Shown: positions 8,746 to 17,415, numbered from the stretch's first letter. The stretch: DNA of 64,000 bases from Desulfosporosinus acidiphilus SJ4 (GCF_000255115.2 NC_018068.1:2141977-2205976); one strand, 5' to 3'. The notes: generated by a model not told the origin, from the sequence alone. Made by a program: numbers and translations.

Positions 8746-9753
8746 ATGGTGTTACAAGATGTTCTAACTCCCAATATGAGAATCGTTTTTTGTGGAACGG
8801 CAGTTAGTGACACATCTGCCGAAAGAGGAGATTACTATGCTCACCCAACAAATAAGTTCTGGAAAATACTTCATAAGATTGGCTTAACGCCCAAGGAATT
8901 GAGTCCCAACGAATATCAATCGTTAACTCATTACGGTTTAGGCTTAACAGACTTAGTTAAGACGAAAAGTGGGTTAGACAAAAAGCTTACTCCTAATGAC
9001 TTTGACATCTATACATTGACGACTAAGATAAAAGAATTTAAGCCCGATATTCTCTGTTTTAACGGTAAGAACTCGGCAAGTATGTATTTATCCCGTGCCA
9101 AAATCGATTTTGGTTTTCAACCAGAAAAAATAACAACTACCAGAATCTTTGTAGCTCCGTCTACATCTGGAAGTGCGAACGGATATTGGGATGAGAAATG
9201 GTGGTTTATTCTTGCTCATAGTATAGAAAGACCATTCCAGGCGGTAGATATTGAAAATTACTACAAACCAGATAGGATTACAGACATATTAGTCAATTTA
9301 AACGGCGACGGTTCGGTAACAAAGACGAATGAAGCTGACTTCATTAAGGCGGTTGAAAACATCAAGCTACATAATTCCATTCCAACGAGTATTCAAAACA
9401 TATTTGAGGTTGCCAGAGCATTGTTTGCATATGGCTATTTATATAATCCGTTTTGTACAATAGCATTAGAGCAGGCTTTTAAGGCTTTTGAAGCAGTAGT
9501 CTCGTTGAAATTTGAAATTAATGGTGGACCCGAAAGTACAAGAAAACTTGCCAAGAAAATCGATTATTTATACTCACTAGGTGTAATCACCACTCACCAA
9601 AAAGAAATGTTGGATGCAATAAGATATATGAGAAATGATTCTTTTCACCCTGAATATCAACAGCTTGTTGGGCACAATGTTGAGTGGATTGAAGCTGTTG
9701 CGACGATTATCAATGGATTGTGGCTAGCGGAGGGAAAGGAATTACGAGTTTAG
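8746..9753 (+). CDS. Mug/TDG-type uracil-DNA-glycosylase domain fused to a HEPN-like domain
   Basis: A 335-residue protein starting at ATG 8746 (AAGGAAGG upstream). Residues about 12-165 resemble the mismatch-specific uracil/thymine-DNA glycosylase fold: FCGTAVSDTSA, YYAHPTNKFWKILHKIGL (compare AHPANRFWK in E. coli Mug), YGLGLTDLV and VAPSTSGSANGYWDEKW. The catalytic Asn of the family motif GINPG is not conserved; the equivalent reads GTAVS, with Ala19. Residues about 205-330 are helical and end with IRYMRNDSFHPEY, giving R296-N297-xxx-H301, the R(N/H/D)xxxH signature of HEPN RNases and AbiV/DUF4145-like proteins. The glycosylase part may recognise or remove a base and the HEPN part may cut RNA; that division of labour is inferred. 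It sits in the recombinase-linked module. An alternative is a repair enzyme with an inert helical tail. Confidence 0.72.
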   Translation: MVLQDVLTPNMRIVFCGTAVSDTSAERGDYYAHPTNKFWKILHKIGLTPKELSPNEYQSLTHYGLGLTDLVKTKSGLDKKLTPNDFDIYTLTTKIKEFKPDILCFNGKNSASMYLSRAKIDFGFQPEKITTTRIFVAPSTSGSANGYWDEKWWFILAHSIERPFQAVDIENYYKPDRITDILVNLNGDGSVTKTNEADFIKAVENIKLHNSIPTSIQNIFEVARALFAYGYLYNPFCTIALEQAFKAFEAVVSLKFEINGGPESTRKLAKKIDYLYSLGVITTHQKEMLDAIRYMRNDSFHPEYQQLVGHNVEWIEAVATIINGLWLAEGKELRV

Positions 9754-9896
9754 GGGTAAGAAGTAGAATTGTTTGGAGGTAAAGAGCCATTGAGTTGGTA
9801 AGCTAACTCTATAAGATTATTTAGTAGCAAAATACTCATTTAATATTCACCTAATCAAAGCTTAATGGACAGGCTAAAAAGGAGATTTTAGCAAAC

Positions 9897-10025
9897 ATGA
9901 ACGTATTGATTAATATCAATGTAATATTTGGTACAGTAATCAGCAGTACTCCTCGATATATTTCTGTCGCTCCAGTCTGCAATAAATACAAAGAACACTG
10001 TACAAATAATAGCCTAATAGATTGA
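9897..10025 (+). CDS. Possible 42-residue peptide ending inside a terminator
   Basis: ATG 9897 lies 12 bp after AAGGAG. The frame encodes MNVLINININVIFG... with a hydrophobic N-terminus, two Cys (PVC, HC) and a polar end NNSLID. Its TGA (10023-10025) falls inside the left arm of the hairpin at 10008-10054. No family is recognised. It may be a secreted or signalling peptide, or chance. Confidence 0.3.
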   Translation: MNVLININVIFGTVISSTPRYISVAPVCNKYKEHCTNNSLID

Positions 10026-10054
10026 AGCTAACCAAATCAATCTATTGGGCTATT
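10008..10054 (+). terminator. Strong terminator hairpin
   Basis: AATAGCCTAATAGATTGA (10008-10025) pairs with TCAATCTATTGGGCTATT (10037-10054) with a single G-U wobble, then TTAAG. It probably closes the glycosylase-HEPN transcript. Confidence 0.75.
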
Positions 10055-10163
10055 TTAAGAAATGACTACTCACATGTTGTAACATTATGGTGGTTATTAT
10101 TTTCTGATATTGAATTTATGGGAGGAATATCTTGTAGAATTGCTGAATTCTAGGTGAGAGATT

Positions 10164-10191
10164 TTGACATCAGGCTTTACAATTATACGAT
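10164..10191 (+). promoter_or_regulatory. Sigma-A-like promoter with overlapping inverted repeat
   Basis: TTGACA (10164-10169), a 16-bp spacer and TACGAT (10186-10191). TGACATC and GATGTCA overlap these boxes as an inverted repeat, a possible operator. The next frame downstream is the flavin-reductase remnant, so this may be the orphan promoter of a lost gene. Confidence 0.5.
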
Positions 10192-10234
10192 GTCATATAT
10201 ATAAAAACTGGGAAGGTAGATATTAAAAATAGGT

Positions 10235-10411
10235 ATGGAAGTGTTTATCGGTGAAGTAATTGAAACTTATGTTGGTGAAGATTTGCTAACAAATGGCTTT
10301 CCAGACACAAAGAAGATAAACCCACTCATCTATTGCATGGATAATATGTATTGGAGTATTGGCGATAATACGGCTAAAGCCTTTGATGTAGGAGGTCACT
10401 ATAAAAAATAA
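10235..10411 (+). pseudogene. C-terminal remnant of a flavin reductase family protein
   Basis: A 58-residue frame, MEVFIGEVIETYVGED..LTNGFPDTKKINPLIY..DNMYW, matches the C-terminal end of FMN-binding split-barrel flavin reductases as I know them. The N-terminal two thirds are absent: the sequence upstream goes straight to intergenic DNA. It is therefore a decayed fragment, though a promoter (10164) and a following hairpin (10444) survive. Confidence 0.6.
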
Positions 10412-10443
10412 ACTCACATTGTTACAAGCGAGAAATGGAAAGA

Positions 10444-10468
10444 GCAGGAGCATTATTCTCCTGCCTCT
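10444..10468 (+). terminator. Hairpin after flavin-reductase remnant
   Basis: GCAGGAG (10444-10450) pairs with CTCCTGC (10458-10464). CTCTTGGTTT follows. It lies just ahead of the next gene's ribosome binding site. Confidence 0.5.
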
Positions 10469-10487
10469 TGGTTTGAGGGTGTTAGAA

Positions 10488-10892
10488 ATGAAGAACAATG
10501 ATTGGTTATTTGCAAAATTACCAAATTGGCTGAGGTGGATTATCGCCGTTCCAGTTGCAATATTACTATGCTTAATTATTCAGTTGATACTAAGTTATAC
10601 TATTCACAATATCCTTGGGTGGTCTTACAATGCAACAATTTGGACGATAGTGTTAATAGCAAGTGTCATTTGTGTTAATGCCAGCCTATTTTACTGTATA
10701 CCAAACTATAAATCAGTAATTGCAGGGGGAGCTAATCTACTGCTATCTGTATATTTTTTAGCTTTAATCGCCTTGCATATTGCTAACGGTTTCTTACTGG
10801 ATTCAATAAACATTCCATACGGGATTTCAATTATCGTGTGTATTTGTATTGCTGTTAAGCTTCTAAAGAAAGAAGAAACATTGAAGTTATGA
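10488..10892 (+). CDS. Small integral membrane protein, unknown
   Basis: A 134-residue protein. ATG 10488 has GAGGGTG seven bases upstream, so I reject an earlier in-frame start at 10419 that would overlap a hairpin. At least four hydrophobic segments are visible (around residues 16-38, 43-62, 75-95 and 100-125) and the C-terminus is charged (KLLKKEETLKL). No family is recognised. It is the first gene of the plus-strand accessory array. A weak hairpin (CCGTT/AACGG near 10898-10927) follows. Confidence 0.65.
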   Translation: MKNNDWLFAKLPNWLRWIIAVPVAILLCLIIQLILSYTIHNILGWSYNATIWTIVLIASVICVNASLFYCIPNYKSVIAGGANLLLSVYFLALIALHIANGFLLDSINIPYGISIIVCICIAVKLLKKEETLKL

Positions 10893-11019
10893 ATTGAGTT
10901 TATAGCCGTTCTTTGATACATAACGGTGGCTCGGTATTTAATTTTATGTCAGTGATATATATGTTGAGATAACTCCCTAGTTAGAATATTGAATATTTCT
11001 AAAATTAGAGGTATTACCT

Positions 11020-11379
11020 ATGAAAATGAGACTTTTGTCTTTCATGGTGCTAATGATGGTTTCAGTTGGTTTACTGGGTTGTAGTCAGAGAACATTCGAA
11101 GGAAATAACATTAAAGAACGAGATGTGCTATATGCTTCGATGATAATCTTTAACAACGATACTTACTATCTAAGTTCTGAGCTGATTTCAAAGGACAATT
11201 TGGGTGACCAAATTGGTCAAGTGGAAAAACAAGTCATCCCTTCGCCTAAAAATAATGGAGAAGCTAACGAATGCCCAGTGGGTACGAAAATATTCCAAAT
11301 CAAAGGTGTTGATGTGAGAGAATCCGTGGCGGTATACTTTCAAAACGAGTATCGTAAGGCTTCAACAATGGTTCATTAG
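11020..11379 (+). CDS. Putative lipoprotein, unknown
   Basis: 119 residues. The N-terminal signal peptide ends in the lipobox LLGC (Cys21 by eye), so the mature protein should be anchored to the outer face of the membrane. The rest is soluble, with no recognised domain; residues ECPVGTKIFQIKG lie near the C-terminus. It ends 9 bp before the next gene and probably forms an operon with it. Confidence 0.65.
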   Translation: MKMRLLSFMVLMMVSVGLLGCSQRTFEGNNIKERDVLYASMIIFNNDTYYLSSELISKDNLGDQIGQVEKQVIPSPKNNGEANECPVGTKIFQIKGVDVRESVAVYFQNEYRKASTMVH

Positions 11380-11388
11380 GGGGTCAGT

Positions 11389-11976
11389 ATGGATACCGTG
11401 AAATCTTTTCTTAAAAATAAAAGCTGGATTATAAGAATAACCGTCACATGCATCATTTTATTTATTAGCTGGTTTGCCCAATGGGGATTTACAAGCATTA
11501 AAGCGACTGATGCTATTGAAATTCAAAAGTTGGTTTTTGACTCTGTGAAAACAGAGCAAACTGCTAGTATCCTCCCAGAACCTTATCGTTCAAATCTTAA
11601 CACCCGTATTCCAGATAAAGTTCAGAGAAAAGCAAACGAGGTTATTGAAGGTACGCTTTCTAGGTTCTACATTCCCAATTCGCAAATATTAAAGAAAATG
11701 GTTGGGCAATCTGAAGCGTTGATAAATGCTCAGGAAACAGGTAACTATAGGTTTTTAGACGGCGGGATTTCCAAATGTAAAAATATCAAGATAAGTGGAC
11801 ATGGCAACATTGCCACTGTCAGTGCTGATATTTGGGTTTGGGATAAAGCATTAATCAACAATGTCATTGCCCACCCCGAAATTGGACTGCATTATCAGTT
11901 TTCAGTGGTTAGAATAGGGAAAACATGGGCAATTAGTGATGAAAGCTCAGATATCATACCTGGCGAAGGGGCATAA
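11389..11976 (+). CDS. Membrane-anchored extracytoplasmic protein, unknown
   Basis: 195 residues with one N-terminal transmembrane segment (about 13-33), then an extracytoplasmic domain of unknown family. GGTCAGT precedes ATG 11389. The C-terminal segment LHYQFSVVRIGKTWAISDES is typical of NTF2/DUF4829-like folds that end in a beta strand, but this is only a resemblance. A scrap of a second copy of this C-terminal stretch occurs at 33080-33143. Confidence 0.6.
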   Translation: MDTVKSFLKNKSWIIRITVTCIILFISWFAQWGFTSIKATDAIEIQKLVFDSVKTEQTASILPEPYRSNLNTRIPDKVQRKANEVIEGTLSRFYIPNSQILKKMVGQSEALINAQETGNYRFLDGGISKCKNIKISGHGNIATVSADIWVWDKALINNVIAHPEIGLHYQFSVVRIGKTWAISDESSDIIPGEGA

Positions 11977-12001
11977 GAGATTCTAGAAAGGAGTCCTAAT
12001 A

Positions 12002-13189
12002 TTGGTTCGTAAGCATTACCGTTTACTTTCTAACATTATCGTTCTTATGCTTATGTTAACAGGCTGTGGTAATTTAAATTCTAGCAATGTCGGCAATAGC
12101 CAGAGTCCCGTCTCTATAAATAATAATGAGACGTTATCTAACAGTGATACAAATACTAGCAAACTTAGTTTGGGAGCATTGAGTAACTTAACATCGATAC
12201 ATATGGTTAACGCAATGACGGGTTGGGCACTGAGCCAAGGTTCGTTACTGAGAACAGTTGATGGTGGGGCTAGCTGGACTAATGTCACTCCAAAGGGTGT
12301 CGACAGTACTAGCGTAGGTACATTATTGAGCTACGATGCTCAAACTCTCTGGGTTGTCTTCAATAAAGAATCATCAACCAGCATTACTGTTTACCATACC
12401 ACAGACGGAGGGCAAAAATGGGAAAGTGCTGAGATTAATACGGCCCCATATTATGGTAGAGTTACTTCTCTTGATTTTATCGATTTAACACATGGTTGGT
12501 TATTGGCAAGCTATGATGTTTCCATGGGGTCGGAATCGGTAGAAGTATTCCAGTCGAATGATGGTGGTGCATCCTGGAAGTCAAATGCCTCGGCGATTCT
12601 CAACGAGAAACCGTCTAATGCTTTGCCATTGGCAGGTTCTAAAAACGGACTTGTATTTTCAAATCAAAAGAACGGTTGGCTAACGGGTTTTTCCCATGGC
12701 GATGGTATTTGGTTGTATAGCTCATCAGATGGGGGACGGACATGGTCTCAAAAAACTATTGTAACTCCACAGGGTTATCACACTGATGGAGGGGCTGTAA
12801 GTACTGAACCCCCACATTTCTTTAATCAAAAAGAGGGAGTATTGCCCGTTGAATTTAGAGGGGAGAACCCGCCAGCATTCGTTTTCTATAGGACTGAGGA
12901 TGGGGGATTAAGTTGGACCCCGACAACTCCAGTTCAGACAGCACAAGAGTCGCAAGAATATAGGGGATTTCATTGGAGTATTATCGATGCCACACATGCA
13001 TTCGTTAGTGACGGCTATTAATTATATCTTACATCGGACGGTTCGCACTCGTTTGTCCGCATTTCACCAAATATTAGCCTTGAGAAACTTCAGCAATTGG
13101 ATTTTACTTCAGAAAAATTAGGATGGGCAATTATTGATGGAATCTTATGGAAGACCATTGATGGTGGGTATACATGGGTTCAGATTTAA
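12002..13189 (+). pseudogene. Lipoprotein with YCF48/BNR-like repeats, broken by one in-frame TAA
   Basis: TTG 12002 follows AAAGGAG at good spacing. A signal peptide with lipobox LTGC precedes repeated units such as MTGWALSQGSLLRTVDGGASW, YHTTDGGQKW, FQSNDGGASW, YSSSDGGRTW and FYRTEDGGLSW. This is the D-G-G-x-x-W pattern of BNR/Ycf48-like beta-propeller repeats. A TAA at 13019-13021 stops the frame at residue 339. The same frame then continues for 55 codons with another unit, LGWAIIDGILWKTIDGGYTW, to TAA 13187-13189. One nonsense change has thus cut off the last propeller blade. The shortened product may still be made. Confidence 0.75.
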
Positions 13190-13243
13190 AGTCCAGAGCT
13201 AGTCATTAATCCTGCTCAGATACAATCAGGGGGAGTTAACACA

Positions 13244-13747
13244 TTGAAAATTACCAGAGCTTCAGAACAACATCTCGATGAAATCGTAAAATTGTGTATT
13301 AATTGTTCACAAAACATGAAACGTAAGGACATTGACCAATGGGATGACATTTATCCCAATAAGGAAATATTTCAAGAAGATATAAACAATCATTCTCTTT
13401 ATATTGCCTTGCTTGAAAACTCAAAAGAAATTATAGGTTGCATCGTTCTGAATAATGACCAGGAACCAGAATACAAAGCTGTCGAATGGCTATATAAACA
13501 AGGAAAGTTTGCAATTGTTCATAGACTCATGGTACACCCAAACTATGAAGGAAAAGGTATAGCCAGAAGTTTAATCGAGTTTGTAGAGAAATTAGCTAAA
13601 GAAAATGGATATACGGCAATTCGCCTGGATGTCTTTAGTGAAAACAATAGAGCAGTCAATTTATACAAGAAACAGGATTATAGAGTATCAGGGAAGGTCA
13701 ATTTTAGAAAAGGGGAGTTTCTTTGTTGCGAGAAGATAATTCCCTGA
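13244..13747 (+). CDS. GNAT-family N-acetyltransferase
   Basis: 167 residues from TTG 13244, with GGGGGAG upstream. GNAT core: VHRLMVHPNYEGKGIARSLI contains the acetyl-CoA-binding Q/RxxGxG/A motif as E-G-K-G-I-A, then the C-terminal LDVFSENNRAVNLYKKQDY. The substrate is unknown; relatives acetylate amino-acid, antibiotic or protein amines. It is first of a tandem pair of acetyltransferases. Confidence 0.85.
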   Translation: MKITRASEQHLDEIVKLCINCSQNMKRKDIDQWDDIYPNKEIFQEDINNHSLYIALLENSKEIIGCIVLNNDQEPEYKAVEWLYKQGKFAIVHRLMVHPNYEGKGIARSLIEFVEKLAKENGYTAIRLDVFSENNRAVNLYKKQDYRVSGKVNFRKGEFLCCEKIIP

Positions 13748-13793
13748 GTTGATAGGTTGCTTAAAACAATGACTTAGTTAGGGGGCGGGAGCT

Positions 13794-14261
13794 TTGGCGG
13801 ATGTTCATTTCGTTGAAGGAAGTGCGGAGCTTCTAGATAAGGTTGGATTACTTTGGAAGAAACTCAATATCCATCATCAAACAATTTCCACCCATTTTCG
13901 GGACAGCATGGCATTGATGACCTTTGACCAAAGAAAGGCATCTTGGCTGAGTCGGACAGAATCAGGACAACTAAGAGTTGATATTGCAGTTCTGCGAGAG
14001 CCACAGGAACCGATTGGTTATTGCGTTACAACAATTGACAATAACATGGGGGAAATAGAGTCATTATTCGTGGACGAAGCATATAGAAAAATGGGTTCGG
14101 GGACTGTCCTCATGGAAAGGGCACTTAATTGGTTGGAACAAAACTCCATAACAAAGAAAAGGTTAAATGTCGCAGTGGGAAACGAACAAGTACTAAACTT
14201 CTATAGAAGGTTTGGATTTCAGCCAAGAGCTATTATACTTGAGCAACGGTTAAATAATTGA
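13794..14261 (+). CDS. GNAT-family N-acetyltransferase
   Basis: 155 residues from TTG 13794, preceded by GGGGGGCGGGAG. ESLFVDEAYRKMGSGTVLME is the cofactor-binding region (R-K-M-G-S-G) and VAVGNEQVLNFYRRFGFQP the typical C-terminal motif. The last 31 codons recur almost unchanged at 39573-39667 as the left edge of a duplicated block. The substrate is unknown. Confidence 0.85.
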   Translation: MADVHFVEGSAELLDKVGLLWKKLNIHHQTISTHFRDSMALMTFDQRKASWLSRTESGQLRVDIAVLREPQEPIGYCVTTIDNNMGEIESLFVDEAYRKMGSGTVLMERALNWLEQNSITKKRLNVAVGNEQVLNFYRRFGFQPRAIILEQRLNN

Positions 14262-14300
14262 AGCTTGTGGAAGTTGAAGGAAAATACTGGGGGGACCTAA

Positions 14301-14663
14301 ATGAAGAACAAAATACCCGCCATTTTTCCTAAAGAAATATTTCTACTATTCGTTGAAATCTTGGTCATTATATCTCCCAGCTACTATGCCTTTAGCCTTC
14401 CTAACTCAGGAGGAGAAGGGATTATACTCATGCTCTTGTTCATAATTTATCCTGTGCTTTCAATTTTCATAGGGATATTAACATCTGAGTTGAGAATGAG
14501 AGCCTGGGTTAATGCCATAATAACAACTCTAGTATTCTTGGGGCTATTTTCGAGCTTATACAATTATACTGCCTTTAGTTATATTCCCTTCTATTTAGCC
14601 CTCTATTTTATTACCCTAATAGTAACAAAACTACTTACTAAGAATAACACTGTCAAGACATGA
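14301..14663 (+). CDS. Small membrane protein (paralogue at 39708)
   Basis: 120 residues with four likely transmembrane segments (about 8-28, 36-58, 64-85 and 92-112). GGGGGG precedes ATG 14301. A close paralogue lies at 39708-40070 in the duplicated block. No family is recognised. Both copies are intact, unlike their neighbours, which hints that the product may matter. Confidence 0.65.
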   Translation: MKNKIPAIFPKEIFLLFVEILVIISPSYYAFSLPNSGGEGIILMLLFIIYPVLSIFIGILTSELRMRAWVNAIITTLVFLGLFSSLYNYTAFSYIPFYLALYFITLIVTKLLTKNNTVKT

Positions 14664-14738
14664 AGTTTGTGGAGAGTTAGCGTAAAATACTATGCTTTTT
14701 ATGGAAAGAGCGAATAGAGGCGAGCCGAGGTGGGAAAA

Positions 14739-15653
14739 ATGAAAGTTTTAATCTTTGGAGGAACGGGTTTTGTTGGAAGAAATCTGACAGTGGAATTACT
14801 TGCGAATGGATACCAGGTCTATGTAGTAACAAGGAATCCCTCCAAAACCACAAATACCTTAGAAAATGGGGTTAAGGTCATTGAATGGGATAATCATTCC
14901 CCTCTAACTTCTATGAATCAACTACCTGAAATTGACGTAGTAATTAACTTAGCGGGCGAGTCAATTGGCAATCACCGATGGTCTAAGTCAGTTAAGCAGG
15001 AAATATTAGAGAGTAGGATTAGAACTACTGAAGCTATTGTTACAGCCATAAATAATCGTGCCATTCAGCCGAAACTTTTAATTAATGCTTCAGCCGTTGG
15101 CTATTATGGACACCGCCAGGATGAGGAGATAACTGAGTCTGAACAGGCAGGGGAGGATTATTTAGCTCAAGTTTGCCGAGCTTGGGAAAACGAGGCTTAC
15201 AAGGTTCAAAGTGATTTAACTAGAGTAGTAACTCTTCGGATTGGTGTAGTCATTGGAAGAGAGGGTGCTCTTAGCAGAATGGCAATGCCCTTCAAGTTTT
15301 ACTTGGGTGGTACTTTGGGGGGAGGAAATCAATGGATTTCATGGATAAACATTCAGGATTTAACAAGTACGATGCGGTTCATAATCGAACATCAAGAGCT
15401 AACAGGTCCTGTAAACGCAACAACACCATACCCCATTCGAATGAAAGAGTTCTGTGAGATTTTAGGTGAAGTTTTAAATAGGCCGTCTTGGTTGCCAATG
15501 CCTGAGTTATTATTGAGAATAGTATTGGGACAAATGGCAGATATGTTATTACACGGACAACGGGTTATCCCGAAGAAACTTCTTAACGCTGGCTTTGAAT
15601 TCAAATTTCCGAAGTTAAGGTCTGCTCTAGAGAACGCTATAGGGAATAAATAA
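14739..15653 (+). CDS. TIGR01777-type SDR/epimerase-like protein (YfcH family)
   Basis: About 304 residues. ATG 14739 is used: GAGGTG sits eight bases upstream and the Rossmann motif follows at once (VLIFGGTGFVGRNL, GGxGFxG). INLAGESIGNHRW and INASAVGYYGHR, plus the C-terminal DUF1731-like part (PELLLRIVLGQMADMLLHGQRV...LLNAGFEFKFP), match the TIGR01777 family of NAD(P)-binding epimerase-like proteins. The exact reaction is unknown. A truncated and frameshifted second copy is at 40147-40700. Confidence 0.88.
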   Translation: MKVLIFGGTGFVGRNLTVELLANGYQVYVVTRNPSKTTNTLENGVKVIEWDNHSPLTSMNQLPEIDVVINLAGESIGNHRWSKSVKQEILESRIRTTEAIVTAINNRAIQPKLLINASAVGYYGHRQDEEITESEQAGEDYLAQVCRAWENEAYKVQSDLTRVVTLRIGVVIGREGALSRMAMPFKFYLGGTLGGGNQWISWINIQDLTSTMRFIIEHQELTGPVNATTPYPIRMKEFCEILGEVLNRPSWLPMPELLLRIVLGQMADMLLHGQRVIPKKLLNAGFEFKFPKLRSALENAIGNK

Positions 15654-15678
15654 ACATGTCACATCATTCTTATGTTGC

Positions 15679-15695
15679 GACGCATTTGTAGGATA
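15679..15695 (+). repeat. Recurrent intergenic motif GACGYATTYGTAGSATA
   Basis: This copy reads GACGCATTTGTAGGATA and is preceded by ATGTTGC, as is the copy at 23404-23420. Related copies lie at 2340, 22563, 22812, 28648 and 35947, mostly between genes. The function is unknown. Confidence 0.55.
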
Positions 15696-15728
15696 TCACG
15701 TAATTACGCTTGAATTGAGGGAAGGTAC

Positions 15729-16283
15729 ATGATTAAGGTTAAGGGTTATATAATCCTCATAAGTTTATTATTAATTCTTTCTGGCTGTGCTAAAGGTCCT
15801 TCTTTAGATACAAAAATAATAACCAATCAAGAAGATAGTAATAGAAAGGATATAAAAGCTATTTCGTTTGAATACTTTTTCAGAGGCTTTATTACCTTAA
15901 AAGAAAATCAGCTCAAAGCATACCCACATGGAACTTTTATAATTCAAAATGCCGAAGATTGGGGCGATTTTATGAATAAATATTTACCAGGAATCCTTTA
16001 TGAATCATTACCGAATTTCTCTAAGGAATCATTAGTTTTCAATGTACTGTTTCCTGCTAAGCCAAATTACTCGATAAGTAAGGACATTAAAACATTCATT
16101 GCAACTGACAGTAATTTAGAGCCTGTGTACATAGACGTATCGGGTATTCCAAATGGAATTTATGCTCAGAATGCCAATGGAGTAATCCACGCTTTTGTTA
16201 ATTTAGTTAAAATTGAAAAGAAAGATATACCTAAAGACGTTATGAACATATATCACAAAGGAGACATTTTGGCAAATAATTAG
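15729..16283 (+). CDS. Putative lipoprotein, unknown
   Basis: 184 residues. Signal peptide with lipobox LSGC (Cys about 20), then a soluble domain of unknown family. The segment HGTFIIQNAEDWGDFMNKYLPG resembles short domains of protease-complex-like lipoproteins, but no firm match can be named. GGGAAGG precedes ATG 15729. It is one of the genes missing from the second copy of the duplicated block. Confidence 0.65.
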   Translation: MIKVKGYIILISLLLILSGCAKGPSLDTKIITNQEDSNRKDIKAISFEYFFRGFITLKENQLKAYPHGTFIIQNAEDWGDFMNKYLPGILYESLPNFSKESLVFNVLFPAKPNYSISKDIKTFIATDSNLEPVYIDVSGIPNGIYAQNANGVIHAFVNLVKIEKKDIPKDVMNIYHKGDILANN

Positions 16284-16359
16284 TTTATAACATTCCGATT
16301 TAGCCCAACATCGTGTATAAACCAAATGTTCATTTAGATAGGGAGGTCTTCATACGAAT

Positions 16360-16869
16360 TTGACGAGAAAGTCACTTTTAGCGGTAATTCTGATTTCTAT
16401 TTTTTTGATAGCTACTGGGTGTGGAAAAGAGTCGGTCTCGGTAGGTGGAACAAATGTTGTTTCGGCCAACAAGATTAATCCAATTGAAAAGGGAAAAATA
16501 GGCGTAGTAGAAATACACAAAGGCTTTGATGTGAAGAAACTGACAGACACCAATATAATATCGACAATGATTGATTGCCTCATGAATGTTAACGTTAAAA
16601 AACTGGGTCGGGATGAAGACAGGAAAGTATTAGACGGTGGAAATGCCCTCAAAAAAGCATCGACTATAACCATTTATTTTTTTCCAGATAACAATAGCAA
16701 GATGAAGAGTATGGCAATACTACTTTCCGAAAGACAGCTTTATCTACCTGACGTGAAAAGTATGCAAAGTAATAGTTACACTGTTTCCTACTTGAATGAT
16801 AATGATGAAACATCGTTAAAATCTATACAAACACTGTACTCAATTGCTGAAGACGTAATGAAAAAATAG
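16360..16869 (+). CDS. Putative lipoprotein, unknown
   Basis: 169 residues from TTG 16360, with GGGAGG upstream at long spacing. Signal peptide ending ATGC (lipobox, Cys about 21). The remainder has alternating strands and helices and ends SIAEDVMKK. No family is recognised. Short gaps on both sides suggest shared transcription with 15729 and 16922. Confidence 0.62.
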   Translation: MTRKSLLAVILISIFLIATGCGKESVSVGGTNVVSANKINPIEKGKIGVVEIHKGFDVKKLTDTNIISTMIDCLMNVNVKKLGRDEDRKVLDGGNALKKASTITIYFFPDNNSKMKSMAILLSERQLYLPDVKSMQSNSYTVSYLNDNDETSLKSIQTLYSIAEDVMKK

Positions 16870-16921
16870 ATAGTAAGTCAAATTCGCTAAATTGGCTGAG
16901 AAATTGGAAGGGAGGGTACTT

Positions 16922-17365
16922 GTGAAAAGATTCTTTGGTTATTTATTTTATACCCTATTCGTCGGAGTCATAATGTACGAGAGTGGTAGGTATATACACG
17001 ATATTGGAATGCATGGCGGAAGAACTGTTAACTTTCCTGTATTTATCTTTATGGCGTTATATCCCATAGTGATTGGAATGGTTTTAGCAGTGCCAGGGCT
17101 AATTCAACGTATTCGCCAAGAAGGAAAATGGAGAATTGATTGGCAAATGCTTTTACCGATAGGTCTTCCAACGCTTCTTTATAACATCAATCTTTTGTTG
17201 TCAGTGATATTTCCTAATTTGTTTCTTTATCTTTATAAGTATGACTGGTATCAATTCATGGTATCAGACACGCGGAGCCTAGATATCAGTGGAATTGTGT
17301 GTGGGTATGTTTTTATATCATCCTGGATTCGAACACCTTCAGATGAAGAAAAAGATATATCTTAA
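16922..17365 (+). CDS. Integral membrane protein, unknown
   Basis: 147 residues. GTG 16922 has GGAGGG six bases ahead, better than the in-frame TTG at 16892. Four likely transmembrane segments are visible (about 5-22, 37-59, 74-99 and 120-138). No family is recognised. The 3' end, SDEEKDIS, is charged and probably cytoplasmic. Confidence 0.62.
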   Translation: MKRFFGYLFYTLFVGVIMYESGRYIHDIGMHGGRTVNFPVFIFMALYPIVIGMVLAVPGLIQRIRQEGKWRIDWQMLLPIGLPTLLYNINLLLSVIFPNLFLYLYKYDWYQFMVSDTRSLDISGIVCGYVFISSWIRTPSDEEKDIS

Positions 17366-17415
17366 TGATAGGCGATTAATCTTTAGGTCCTAAAAAGGAC
17401 GGATTTGAGAACAAG

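Noticed and set aside
14301-14663. Toxin-antitoxin reading of the small membrane protein genes
   Set aside because: No partner antitoxin or antisense RNA is evident, and 120 residues with four spans do not fit known small membrane toxins.
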